DNA from: Candidatus Zixiibacteriota bacterium | GTDB taxonomy: Bacteria > Zixibacteria > MSB-5A5 > GN15 > JAAZOE01 | Length of the DNA: 11,736 bases | Direction of reading: 5' to 3' | Assembly: GCA_028700875.1 (NCBI GenBank) | Contig: JAQVRW010000056.1 | Coordinates: 1 to 11,736 of the forward strand | In this document: one piece after another, positions 1 through 5,939 of the stretch | How positions within the stretch are numbered: the stretch's first letter is position 1 | Layout of the letters: every line of letters begins with the position of its first letter | The notes under the pieces: model-generated | What the model saw: only the letters and a program-made list of their open reading frames with translations | Databases searched by the model: none | Told to the model about the DNA's origin: nothing | Position numbers and translations under genes: made by a program

Positions 1-1320
1 CAGGATATTATAAATGGCCAGAGAATAAGCCGACCGTTCGGCGAGGATGAATTCTATGCGGGTGACGGCGTTGAAGGGATTGGGATAGTTTTGGGCCAGG
101 GCGAAATTATTTGGCAACGGCAAATCGGGCCAATCCACTGCCGTCGCGGCCGATCCCTTCACCTTCAGAAGGTACAGGTCCGAGCCGCCCTCGGAATAGG
201 AATAGGTGCTGCCGGCCATGAGAAAATTCCCCGCGCCGTCCACCCCCACCATCCGGCCGTAGTCGGATTCCGCGCCGCCATAGGCGGTATCCCATTCGAT
301 GCCGCCGACCGGATCGATCTTCACCAGATAGATATCGATTTTTCTGCCCCGGTTCGATTCGGTCGTGCCGGTCAGGACATAACCGCCGTCGACAGTGGGC
401 GCCACCGAATAGGCGCGCTCCTCATAGGCATCGCCATAGAGGGCCTCCCATTCCTGCATTCCCGTGGAATCGATCTTGACCAGGTAGGCGTCATAATAAT
501 TCTGCCCGGCCGGCACGGTCGCGCCCGACAGGATGAAGCCGTTGTCGTTGGTCGGTTCGACGTCGTACCCGAGATCGGCGTGCTCCCCGCCATAGGTGGC
601 GGTCCAGAGCGTGTCGCCGTTGGAATCAGTTCGCACGAGATAGATGCTGCTGTATCCGACGCCGAAAGAGCCGGTGTTGCCGATAGCGACGAAGCCGCCG
701 TCGGATGTCACTCGTACCGCCGCACCCGACTCCCCGGCCGTTCCGCCGTAGGTTCTGGTCCAGAGCGTATCGCCGTTGCGGTCGGTTCGAATCAAATACA
801 AGTCCCCGCCCTGCCCGAACGACATCGTCGTCCCGCAGACAATAAACCCGCTGTCGGCGGTCACCTGAACGGAATAGGCTTCTTCGTCGGAGACACCGCC
901 GAAAGTCTTGATCCATTCCATGGTCCCATCGGATGATGTCTTGATCAGACAGATATCTCGTTTCCCGTTGCCCCAGGAGGCGGTATACCCGGCGATGATA
1001 AAACCACTGTCGGGAGTGACCTGCAGGTCGGTGCCGACATCGGCTCCGATTCCGCCATAGGTCCGCTCCCAGAAAATGTCGCCCGCCGAATCGAGTTTGA
1101 CCAGATAGACATCATAGTCGCCGGCTCCCTGAGAGAACGTGGCTCCCACCATGGCATAGTCGCCGTTGGTCAGCATCCGGCAGGCATACCCGGTCTCGTT
1201 CAACCGGCCGCCGTGATGCACCGCCCAGAGGGAATCCTGGGCATAGATAGTGATGGGGAAAAGCACAACTCCGGCCAGAGTCGCCATCACGATCATCCAT
1301 CGGAAGCGTTTTTTTGACAT
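1..1320 (-). CDS. Secreted seven-repeat beta-propeller protein with YPNPFN-type C-terminal tail (3' end beyond window)
   Basis: The reading frame is open from an ATG at 1320 down to base 1, giving 440 residues; the stop lies outside the window. The N-terminus is basic (MSKKRFRW), then hydrophobic, ending ITIYA before Q, a convincing Sec signal peptide. Seven repeats of about 51-52 residues follow. Each carries a W-x-x-x-YGG turn, a D-x-GF-I-x-x-G strand and a D-x-YL-V-K-x-D strand, which fits a seven-bladed propeller. After the last blade comes a linker and then NYPNPFN followed by a beta-rich stretch, the start of a type IX secretion (T9SS) or FlgD-Ig-like sorting tail. The protein is probably surface-attached or secreted; its ligand is unknown. 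It is transcribed divergently from the pilus-like cluster. An in-frame ATG at 1386 would add 22 residues, but 1320 places the signal peptide correctly and has AGG directly upstream. No T9SS machinery gene is visible here. Confidence 0.85.
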   Translation of the reverse strand, partial: MSKKRFRWMIVMATLAGVVLFPITIYAQDSLWAVHHGGRLNETGYACRMLTNGDYAMVGATFSQGAGDYDVYLVKLDSAGDIFWERTYGGIGADVGTDLQVTPDSGFIIAGYTASWGNGKRDICLIKTSSDGTMEWIKTFGGVSDEEAYSVQVTADSGFIVCGTTMSFGQGGDLYLIRTDRNGDTLWTRTYGGTAGESGAAVRVTSDGGFVAIGNTGSFGVGYSSIYLVRTDSNGDTLWTATYGGEHADLGYDVEPTNDNGFILSGATVPAGQNYYDAYLVKIDSTGMQEWEALYGDAYEERAYSVAPTVDGGYVLTGTTESNRGRKIDIYLVKIDPVGGIEWDTAYGGAESDYGRMVGVDGAGNFLMAGSTYSYSEGGSDLYLLKVKGSAATAVDWPDLPLPNNFALAQNYPNPFNAVTRIEFILAERSAYSLAIYNIL

Positions 1321-1714
1321 CCTGTCAGCCAAATCTTGCCGATCCTGTGCGAATTTTGAACAGCACTCACTGTCAGTATCGGACATTTCCCATACGCCTT
1401 TAGCCTTCCTGGGATATTTTTTGCCCCGCCTAAAAACGACCTGCCCAACTCGATGCCGGGCAAGGAGAAACAAAAAGATATAAGGGACGTTTCCCATGCA
1501 TGCGACGCGGGGCCCATGAGGGACTTTTAACCTTATTTCGTCCATTGAGTTACAAGAATAGTTATGGGACGCCCTCCATATTTGGCGACGCGGCGGATCA
1601 AAAAATGTTTGAAAAATCTTCGTAATTGATTGTTGTCCAACATGTTGACCTGCGTGGCACCGGCCTTGCTCTCATACCCCTTGAAGCTTCATATGGAATG
1701 TTGGGAGTATTGTA
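1321..1714. other. Divergent intergenic region (394 bp)
   Basis: This region separates the minus-strand propeller gene from the first subunit gene. It holds the sigma-54 promoter at 1655-1670 and a 10-bp perfect palindrome CAACATGTTG at 1638-1647, just upstream of the -24 element. The stretch at about 1598-1635 is AT-rich and could assist DNA bending, which is inference. I see no convincing promoter for the propeller gene and no RNA gene. The short open frames here lack coding character. Confidence 0.6.
1655..1670 (+). promoter_or_regulatory. Sigma-54 (RpoN) -24/-12 promoter of the subunit-chaperone-usher cluster
   Basis: The sequence TGGCAC-N5-TTGCT matches the RpoN consensus TGGCAC-N5-TTGCW at every defined position. 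The invariant GG (1656-1657) and GC (1668-1669) are separated by the required 10 bases. Transcription would start near 1681, about 34 bases upstream of the ATG at 1715, leaving room for the GGGAG ribosome site at 1703-1707. Such a promoter needs an AAA+ enhancer-binding protein, which is not encoded in this window. Its placement directly before the first gene of the cluster argues against chance. Confidence 0.72.
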
Positions 1715-2242
1715 ATGAACAAAGGATTTTGGACTACACTCCTCATCGTCGCCGTTTGTGCGCTCTGGGTCGCGCCGACGGTCGAGGCCCAGGAACACGG
1801 TACGATTCAGGCGTTGGCCACGGTCGTGTCCAGCCTGAACGTATTGGGCGTAAATAACCTCAATTTCGGGACGGTAACGCCGGGATTGAACAAATCGGTC
1901 ACCCGAACGACTATCGGCTTGGCCGGTGAATGGGAGATCACGGGGACCGTTTCGGCGGAAATCTCGCTCGATTTCACTTTGCCGGGCCAGCTCTATCTCG
2001 CCGATTCCAGCGCCACCATGACCGTGCTGTTTAACAGCACGGACGCCGCCTATGACGACGGCACCGGCGGTCAGGCGACGCCGACGGCGGTGATCGACCC
2101 GAATAGTCCCATGACAGCCCATCTGGGTATAGGTGGCCAGATGAACGTCTGGATCGGCGGGACGGTGCATCCGACCATCTCTCAGACCGGAGGAAACTAC
2201 GCCGCCGATATCATTCTGACGGTGGCCTATACCGGAAGCTGA
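1715..2242 (+). CDS. DUF4402 exported subunit, first gene of cluster
   Basis: A 175-residue protein. The start is supported by GGGAG at 1703-1707. The signal peptide ends VEA before Q26. The mature part shows the DUF4402 layout: an N-terminal strand segment, an FGTV motif at 51-54 followed by a PG turn, an LPG strand turn, and a C-terminal block from 148 with GG-T, P-T, GGNYAADI and a final TVAYTGS. From mature Q to the F of FGTV is 26 residues, the same as in the subunits at 3705 and 4356. It is probably a secreted beta-sandwich subunit of the fibre assembled by the downstream chaperone and usher. No cysteine is seen in the mature part. Its role as a structural or minor subunit is inference; the DUF4402 assignment is by motif recognition. 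Confidence 0.82.
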   Translation: MNKGFWTTLLIVAVCALWVAPTVEAQEHGTIQALATVVSSLNVLGVNNLNFGTVTPGLNKSVTRTTIGLAGEWEITGTVSAEISLDFTLPGQLYLADSSATMTVLFNSTDAAYDDGTGGQATPTAVIDPNSPMTAHLGIGGQMNVWIGGTVHPTISQTGGNYAADIILTVAYTGS

Positions 2243-2354
2243 GCGAGGACACGGTGACGAAGCAACCAGCGAGGGGCCGAAAAATGACGGCTTGACAGAA
2301 AAGGAATACGCGGTATCTTGATTTTAGACCAGTATGGTCGGATCGGATACTGCG

Positions 2355-2831
2355 ATGGGGGCATTTCGACGGTTACCACATGGCCTCGTTCCCGGCGTGA
2401 TAATCGCCGGCTTTTTGGCGTTGTCGACGTTTTCAGCGCAGGCCGGAAACATTTCGGCCTCGGGGGCCATCTCCGCTGTCGCCAACGTGGAGTATCCGGT
2501 CGGAGTGGCCTTGATGGATGAACTTCAGATTCCGGAGATTGATTCCGACCGCGCCGAAATCGTTAACCTGGTCGAGAGAAGCGCCGACCTGCGTCTCCGG
2601 GCCGGTCGAATCCTGCTGTATTCTCCCTCACCTGAAATCTGTATCGAAATAACGACTGCCGACAACGCGGCTGTTCAATATGGGAACGCGCCTTTTCAAC
2701 CAATGGCGGCGGTTTCCTCGGATGCAGGCGGAAATGAAGGTCCGCTTATCGACCTGTTGACTCTCACTCCTGCCGACATCCCGTCATCGCAATCGGTGTT
2801 GATCATCACCGTGATCCCAACAGGGTATTGA
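2355..2831 (+). CDS. Small exported protein of unrecognised family inside the subunit cluster
   Basis: A 158-residue protein whose signal peptide ends SAQA before GN. I do not recognise a family. The mature N-terminus alternates small and hydrophobic residues (ISASGAISAVANVEY), as in neighbouring subunits. The C-terminus reads VLIITVIPTGY, echoing the TV-x-Y-x-G ending of the DUF4402 proteins. The FG motif and the GG-P-T block are absent. It may be a highly divergent subunit or a terminator or anchor subunit of the same fibre, which is inference. Start choice: an in-frame ATG at 2334 lies just after a stop and has no ribosome site. The ATG at 2355 has GGA seven bases upstream and gives a tidier signal peptide, so I prefer it. 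The gap to the upstream gene is 112 bp and to the downstream gene 80 bp. Confidence 0.68.
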   Translation: MGAFRRLPHGLVPGVIIAGFLALSTFSAQAGNISASGAISAVANVEYPVGVALMDELQIPEIDSDRAEIVNLVERSADLRLRAGRILLYSPSPEICIEITTADNAAVQYGNAPFQPMAAVSSDAGGNEGPLIDLLTLTPADIPSSQSVLIITVIPTGY

Positions 2832-2911
2832 CTGCCATTAAAGTTCAGAGTTGACTGAATCGGGCGCTTGGCCTAGGTTAATGCTGAGATTAATCGGGGA
2901 GATCACTGACG

Positions 2912-3388
2912 ATGAAAACGGCCGCCGTAGTATCGTTATCGATGATTGTCGCCATACTGGCGCTGGCGCCGGAGGCGTTCGGGCAGAATATCACGGTTAC
3001 CAACAATCTGGTTTTCGGCAATGTCTTTGCGGGCATTCCCAAGTCGGTGCCGAAAACCGATGCCGGGGCTGCGGCGGAGTTTTTTGTCAGCGGGGTGGCC
3101 GGAAACGAGGTAAGCGTGGAACTTACGCTGCCCACATATATGAATGCCGCCGGTTTGAACATGCAATTGGTCTTTTCCCAAACCGACTGCGCCATGGATT
3201 CCAGCGCCAGTCCGAACCAAAGCAATCCCGGATACAATAATCTTGACCCCTGGCATCCGATCACCTATCGGCTCGGTTCCACCGGGTTGACCATATGGCT
3301 GGGAGGAACGGCCATCCCGAAACCGGCTCAACGGCCCGGTAATTATTCCGCAACCATCGTGCTCACAGTGAGTTATACGGGGAACTAA
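2912..3388 (+). CDS. DUF4402 exported subunit lacking the N-terminal extension
   Basis: A 158-residue protein. GGGGAG lies about 10 bases before the ATG. The signal peptide ends AFG before Q25. The FGNV motif comes after only 10 mature residues (F35), then PKSVPKTDAGA, an LPTY strand turn, and the DUF4402 C-terminal block WLGGTAIPK...GNYSATIVLTVSYTGN. Compared with the subunits at 1715, 3705 and 4356 it is missing 15 residues at the mature N-terminus, while the strand leading into FG is kept. It has a single cysteine (in FSQTDCAMD). In chaperone-usher fibres the terminal subunit lacks the N-terminal donor segment, so this could be the tip or first-assembled subunit; that is inference. A gap of 316 bp follows it. 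Confidence 0.82.
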   Translation: MKTAAVVSLSMIVAILALAPEAFGQNITVTNNLVFGNVFAGIPKSVPKTDAGAAAEFFVSGVAGNEVSVELTLPTYMNAAGLNMQLVFSQTDCAMDSSASPNQSNPGYNNLDPWHPITYRLGSTGLTIWLGGTAIPKPAQRPGNYSATIVLTVSYTGN

Positions 3389-3435
3389 CCTCCGACCAAT
3401 CTCCCCACTAACTTAGCGCAAATGACCTCCAATCA

Positions 3436-3451
3436 GAGTCGAATGCGACTC
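3436..3451. other. Small perfect hairpin GAGTCG-AATG-CGACTC
   Basis: A six-base-pair perfect stem with a four-base loop, 47 bases after the stop of the subunit gene ending at 3388. There is no run of T after it, so it is a poor candidate for an intrinsic terminator. It could protect the 3' end of the upstream message. Confidence 0.35.
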
Positions 3452-3535
3452 CGAAAACCTTTCCTATCTGTTGCCTCATATCAGATTAGACCGAATCGCG
3501 GGCACCAATTATCCGACCGGCGGGATTTCGTTTAT

Positions 3536-3589
3536 CACACACGTTTGAAAGGCGGCGCCGTGTGAATGCCTTGCGGTAATCCCAAGGCA
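3536..3589. promoter_or_regulatory. Two tandem hairpins in the 316-bp gap between subunit genes
   Basis: The first stem pairs CACACG (3538-3543) with CGTGTG (3559-3564). The second pairs TGCCTTG (3567-3573) with CAAGGCA (3583-3589), only two bases further on. The gap 3389-3704 otherwise holds the small hairpin at 3436 and AT-rich sequence before the next gene. I could not match these stems to a known riboswitch, and no T-run follows. They may be an attenuator or mRNA-processing structure splitting the first three subunit genes from the next two, or the 5' leader of a second transcript. No convincing promoter is visible. Confidence 0.4.
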
Positions 3590-3704
3590 TAGAAAAAGTA
3601 TTGCACACCTGTAAAGAATTTGAACTGGATGTCGAATAAAGCACAAAGAAAGGGGAATAACGGTAAATGTGGGGACATTTTAGCACGTGACAAACGGAGT
3701 AGGC

Positions 3705-4268
3705 ATGAGAAAGTCACAGGGAACATACAGGGCGCTAATGATGGTCATCGCCGTTGCGGTGGTGACTGTCATGGTACTGCCGTCGGCGGCCCGGTCGCAG
3801 GATGTGGCCGTAGGATCAGCGACCGCCACGGTTTTAGCTGCCCTGTCAGTGACCGCCACCCAGGCGCTTGCATTCGGCGACGTCTTCCAGGGAATTCCCA
3901 AATCGGTAGCCAACACGGATGCCGCCGCGGGGATTTTTACCATGAGCGGTACGGCCAACGCCGGAATTTCGCTCTACCTGGAACTGCCGGATTATTTGGT
4001 TTTAGCCGATGGTTCGGACCGCATGGTCATCGCTTTCAGCACCACCGACGCCTCAGTCGATACGACGGGGGGAGGCGATCCCACCGGGATGGTCGGCGGG
4101 GACGGATACCTGAACATAAATCCGTTCAGCCTGCCGGGCACCGCCAATCTGAGCAACCTCGGGGCGGCCAACATCTATCTGGGCGGCAGGGTTATTCCTA
4201 CCGTGGATCAGAAGGCGGGCGCCTACAGCGGGGATATAGTGCTGACGGTCTCGTACAACGGGACATAA
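3705..4268 (+). CDS. DUF4402 exported subunit, paralogue of the next gene
   Basis: A 187-residue protein. The start at 3705 is fixed by GGAG six bases upstream; an in-frame GTG at 3687 would add six residues but has no comparable site. The signal peptide ends ARS before Q32. The mature chain is 156 residues, the same as the next gene product, with no gaps needed between them and about 112 identical positions by hand alignment. Motifs in order: alternating strand GSATATVLAALSVTA, FGDV at 57-60, PKSVANTDAAAG, LADGSDRMVIAF, DTTGGGDP, and the DUF4402 end block NIYLGGRVIPTVDQ, AYSGDIVLTVSYNGT. It is probably a major or co-major fibre subunit. The signal peptides of the pair have diverged far more than the mature parts. 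Confidence 0.85.
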   Translation: MRKSQGTYRALMMVIAVAVVTVMVLPSAARSQDVAVGSATATVLAALSVTATQALAFGDVFQGIPKSVANTDAAAGIFTMSGTANAGISLYLELPDYLVLADGSDRMVIAFSTTDASVDTTGGGDPTGMVGGDGYLNINPFSLPGTANLSNLGAANIYLGGRVIPTVDQKAGAYSGDIVLTVSYNGT

Positions 4269-4355
4269 TCAGACTGAAAAGACAACGAGAGCAACAGTGA
4301 TAATGCTAGTCGCCGGGATCTTTCGGGATGCCGGTGGTAACTGAAGGAGAAGGAT

Positions 4356-4916
4356 ATGAGCAGATTTCTCGGTACCTTGCCGAAGCTGACATCGCTGGCA
4401 GCGGCGATACTGGTGCTCCTGGTCGGTCCGTCAATGGTCATGGCGCAAGACGTGGCCAACGGTACCGCCACAGCGACAGTATTAACCGCTTTGTCGGTGA
4501 CCGCGACGGCGCCGTTGGCCTTTGGAAACGTCCTCCAGGGCGTCCCCAAATCGGTGGCCAAGACCGACGCGGCAGCGGGCATCTTTACGATCAACGGGGC
4601 GACTAACGCCGGCATAGCCATGTACATGCAGTTGCCCGATTACGTGGAATTGGCCGACGGCTCCGACCGGATGGTCATCGCCTTTGGCGTGACCGACTCC
4701 AACGTCGATACGACCGGTGGCGGGGATCCGACGGCGTTTGTCGCCGCCGACGGGTATGCGGACCAGGACCCGCACAATCTTCCCAGCGGAGCCAATCTGA
4801 GCGATGCAGGCGCCGCCAATATCTTCCTGGGCGGCCGGGTCGTGCCCACCGTGGATCAGACGGCGGGGGCCTATTCCGGTGAGATTATCTTGACCGTGGC
4901 CTATAACGGATCATAG
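4356..4916 (+). CDS. DUF4402 exported subunit, likely major subunit
   Basis: A 186-residue protein with the strongest ribosome site of the cluster (GGAGAAGGA at 4346-4354 just before the ATG). The signal peptide ends VMA before Q31. The mature part carries GTATATVLTALSVTA, FGNV from F56, PKSVAKTDAAAG, LADGSDRMVIAF, DTTGGGDP, NIFLGGRVVPTVDQ and AYSGEIILTVAYNGS. It is about 72% identical to the preceding product over 156 gap-free mature residues. It is the last subunit gene before the chaperone and is followed by two strong hairpins, the position occupied by major pilin genes in several fimbrial operons. The major-subunit role is inference; the DUF4402 identity is strong by motif. Confidence 0.86.
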   Translation: MSRFLGTLPKLTSLAAAILVLLVGPSMVMAQDVANGTATATVLTALSVTATAPLAFGNVLQGVPKSVAKTDAAAGIFTINGATNAGIAMYMQLPDYVELADGSDRMVIAFGVTDSNVDTTGGGDPTAFVAADGYADQDPHNLPSGANLSDAGAANIFLGGRVVPTVDQTAGAYSGEIILTVAYNGS

Positions 4917-4931
4917 TTTTACGATATCTCA

Positions 4932-4949
4932 GGCGATCGACTGATCGCC
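4932..4949. promoter_or_regulatory. Perfect hairpin downstream of the last subunit gene
   Basis: GGCGATC pairs with GATCGCC across the loop GACT, a seven-base-pair perfect stem 15 bases after the stop at 4916. Together with the larger hairpin at 4961-4998 it fills the 115-bp gap before the chaperone gene. Confidence 0.55.
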
Positions 4950-4960
4950 ATGGCTCACCT

Positions 4961-4998
4961 CCTCTGCGGGACCGCTATGGATTGCGGCCCCGCAGAGG
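4961..4998. promoter_or_regulatory. Strong stem-loop between subunit and chaperone genes
   Basis: CCTCTGCGGG (4961-4970) pairs perfectly with CCCGCAGAGG (4989-4998). Inside, after one mismatched pair, CCGC (4972-4975) pairs with GCGG (4984-4987) around an eight-base loop. That makes 14 base pairs in all. No T-run follows, so read-through to the chaperone gene is expected. In pap-type operons a stem-loop after the main pilin gene stabilises pilin mRNA and lowers downstream expression; the same role is inferred here from position and strength. Confidence 0.6.
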
Positions 4999-5031
4999 CG
5001 AATTGGAAACGACGGCAGACATAGGACGGCA

Positions 5032-5907
5032 ATGATGAAAAGCAATACTTCCTTCCCCGGACGCCTGACCCCGATCGGGCTTCGGGGTGTTTTGTGTGCT
5101 CTCGCCCTTCTTCTTTTCCTGGTGCTGGACCTCAGCGCCGGCGTGTTGGTCGCTCCCACCGTAGTCATTCTCTCGGACAAGGAACGGACCGGCCGGATAA
5201 CGATTCAAAACCCCACCGCCAAGCCCCGCGAAGTGGACATCTATTTCAGTTTCGGCCTGCCGGAATCGGACAGCCTCGGCGACGTCCGCATTTCCCTGCA
5301 GGATTCCAACGTCACCGATACCCGGTCGGCGCTCGACTGGATCAAGGCGTTTCCGCGGAAGGTTCTGCTGGCGCCCAACGGTTCGCAAGTGGTGCGGCTG
5401 GTGGCCAATCCCCCGGACAGCCTGCAACCGGGAGAATACTGGGCCCGGATCGTCATCCGCTCCCAGGATGGCGCGGCGGCGCTTCCTCTGGCCGGGGAGA
5501 ATAACCAGATCACGACTAATCTGAACATGATCATGCAGACGGCGATCATGCTCAAGTACCGGACGGGAGAACTGACGGCCAAGCTGGAGCTGGCCGACGC
5601 TTCCGCCTTGCAGCGCGACTCGCTGATCGAGGTCATGCTGGACATGGCCAACCGGGGGAATGTCTCCTACGTGGGGATACTCACCTGCCGTCTGCTGGAT
5701 GCCGGCAAAAAGGAAATCAGCCATAAGAAAATCGACCTGGCGGTTTATCGGGATATGAAACGGCGGATCAATCTGCCGTTTTTGCCCGGCGATTTCAAAC
5801 CACCCTACCAGGTGGAGGTCCTGATCACCACCGAGGGGCGGCATGATATCGCCGACAAGGATATGATTTTCGGCAACATCATCAACCGCACGCTGGCGGT
5901 CCCCTAA
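5032..5907 (+). CDS. PapD-like periplasmic pilus-assembly chaperone
   Basis: A 291-residue protein with AGGA five bases before the ATG. The signal peptide runs to about residue 37 (long leucine-rich core, then LSAG). The mature chain opens VLVAPTVVIL, the A1 strand of PapD-type chaperones. It continues with RITIQNPTAKPREVDIYF (B strand region), WIKAFPRKVLLAPNGSQVVRL (the P-x-L-x-P-x-x-x-Q-x-V-R block of this family), GEYWARIVI, and IMLKYR at 172-177, which aligns with the G1 strand IKLFYR of PapD. A second beta domain follows to about 286. Its role would be to bind unfolded subunits in the periplasm and hand them to the usher, which is encoded 32 bases downstream. By eye the PapD anchor residues R8 and K112 fall on V44 or V45 and M173, so the carboxylate anchor may differ. 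Related COG3121-like proteins also serve spore-coat-U systems. Confidence 0.83.
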   Translation: MMKSNTSFPGRLTPIGLRGVLCALALLLFLVLDLSAGVLVAPTVVILSDKERTGRITIQNPTAKPREVDIYFSFGLPESDSLGDVRISLQDSNVTDTRSALDWIKAFPRKVLLAPNGSQVVRLVANPPDSLQPGEYWARIVIRSQDGAAALPLAGENNQITTNLNMIMQTAIMLKYRTGELTAKLELADASALQRDSLIEVMLDMANRGNVSYVGILTCRLLDAGKKEISHKKIDLAVYRDMKRRINLPFLPGDFKPPYQVEVLITTEGRHDIADKDMIFGNIINRTLAVP

Positions 5908-5939
5908 AGGGGACGGACCACCAGGCGGGGAGCATGACC

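Noticed and set aside
91..936. Long open frame on the plus strand opposite the propeller gene
   Set aside because: It is the antisense shadow of a repeat protein with a clear signal peptide and motifs on the minus strand; its own sequence has no recognisable domain.
1384..1386. Upstream in-frame ATG for the propeller gene
   Set aside because: It would place 22 polar residues before the signal peptide; the ATG at 1320 gives a normal signal sequence.
1321..1520. Cyclic-di-GMP or other riboswitch upstream of the divergent genes
   Set aside because: None of the conserved GCAAA/tetraloop-receptor elements could be found in either orientation.
1645..1650. TTGACC as a sigma-70 -35 element before the first subunit gene
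   Set aside because: There is no acceptable -10 at 16-18 bases; the overlapping sigma-54 site explains the region better.
3667..3690. Possible seven-codon leader peptide (MWGHFST) just before the subunit gene at 3705
   Set aside because: Its ribosome site is poorly spaced, there is no run of regulatory codons, and it is short enough to be chance.
3620..4300. 226-residue plus-strand open frame overlapping the subunit at 3705
   Set aside because: It is an Arg/Gly/His-rich out-of-frame shadow of the subunit gene, which has a clear signal peptide, ribosome site and DUF4402 motifs.
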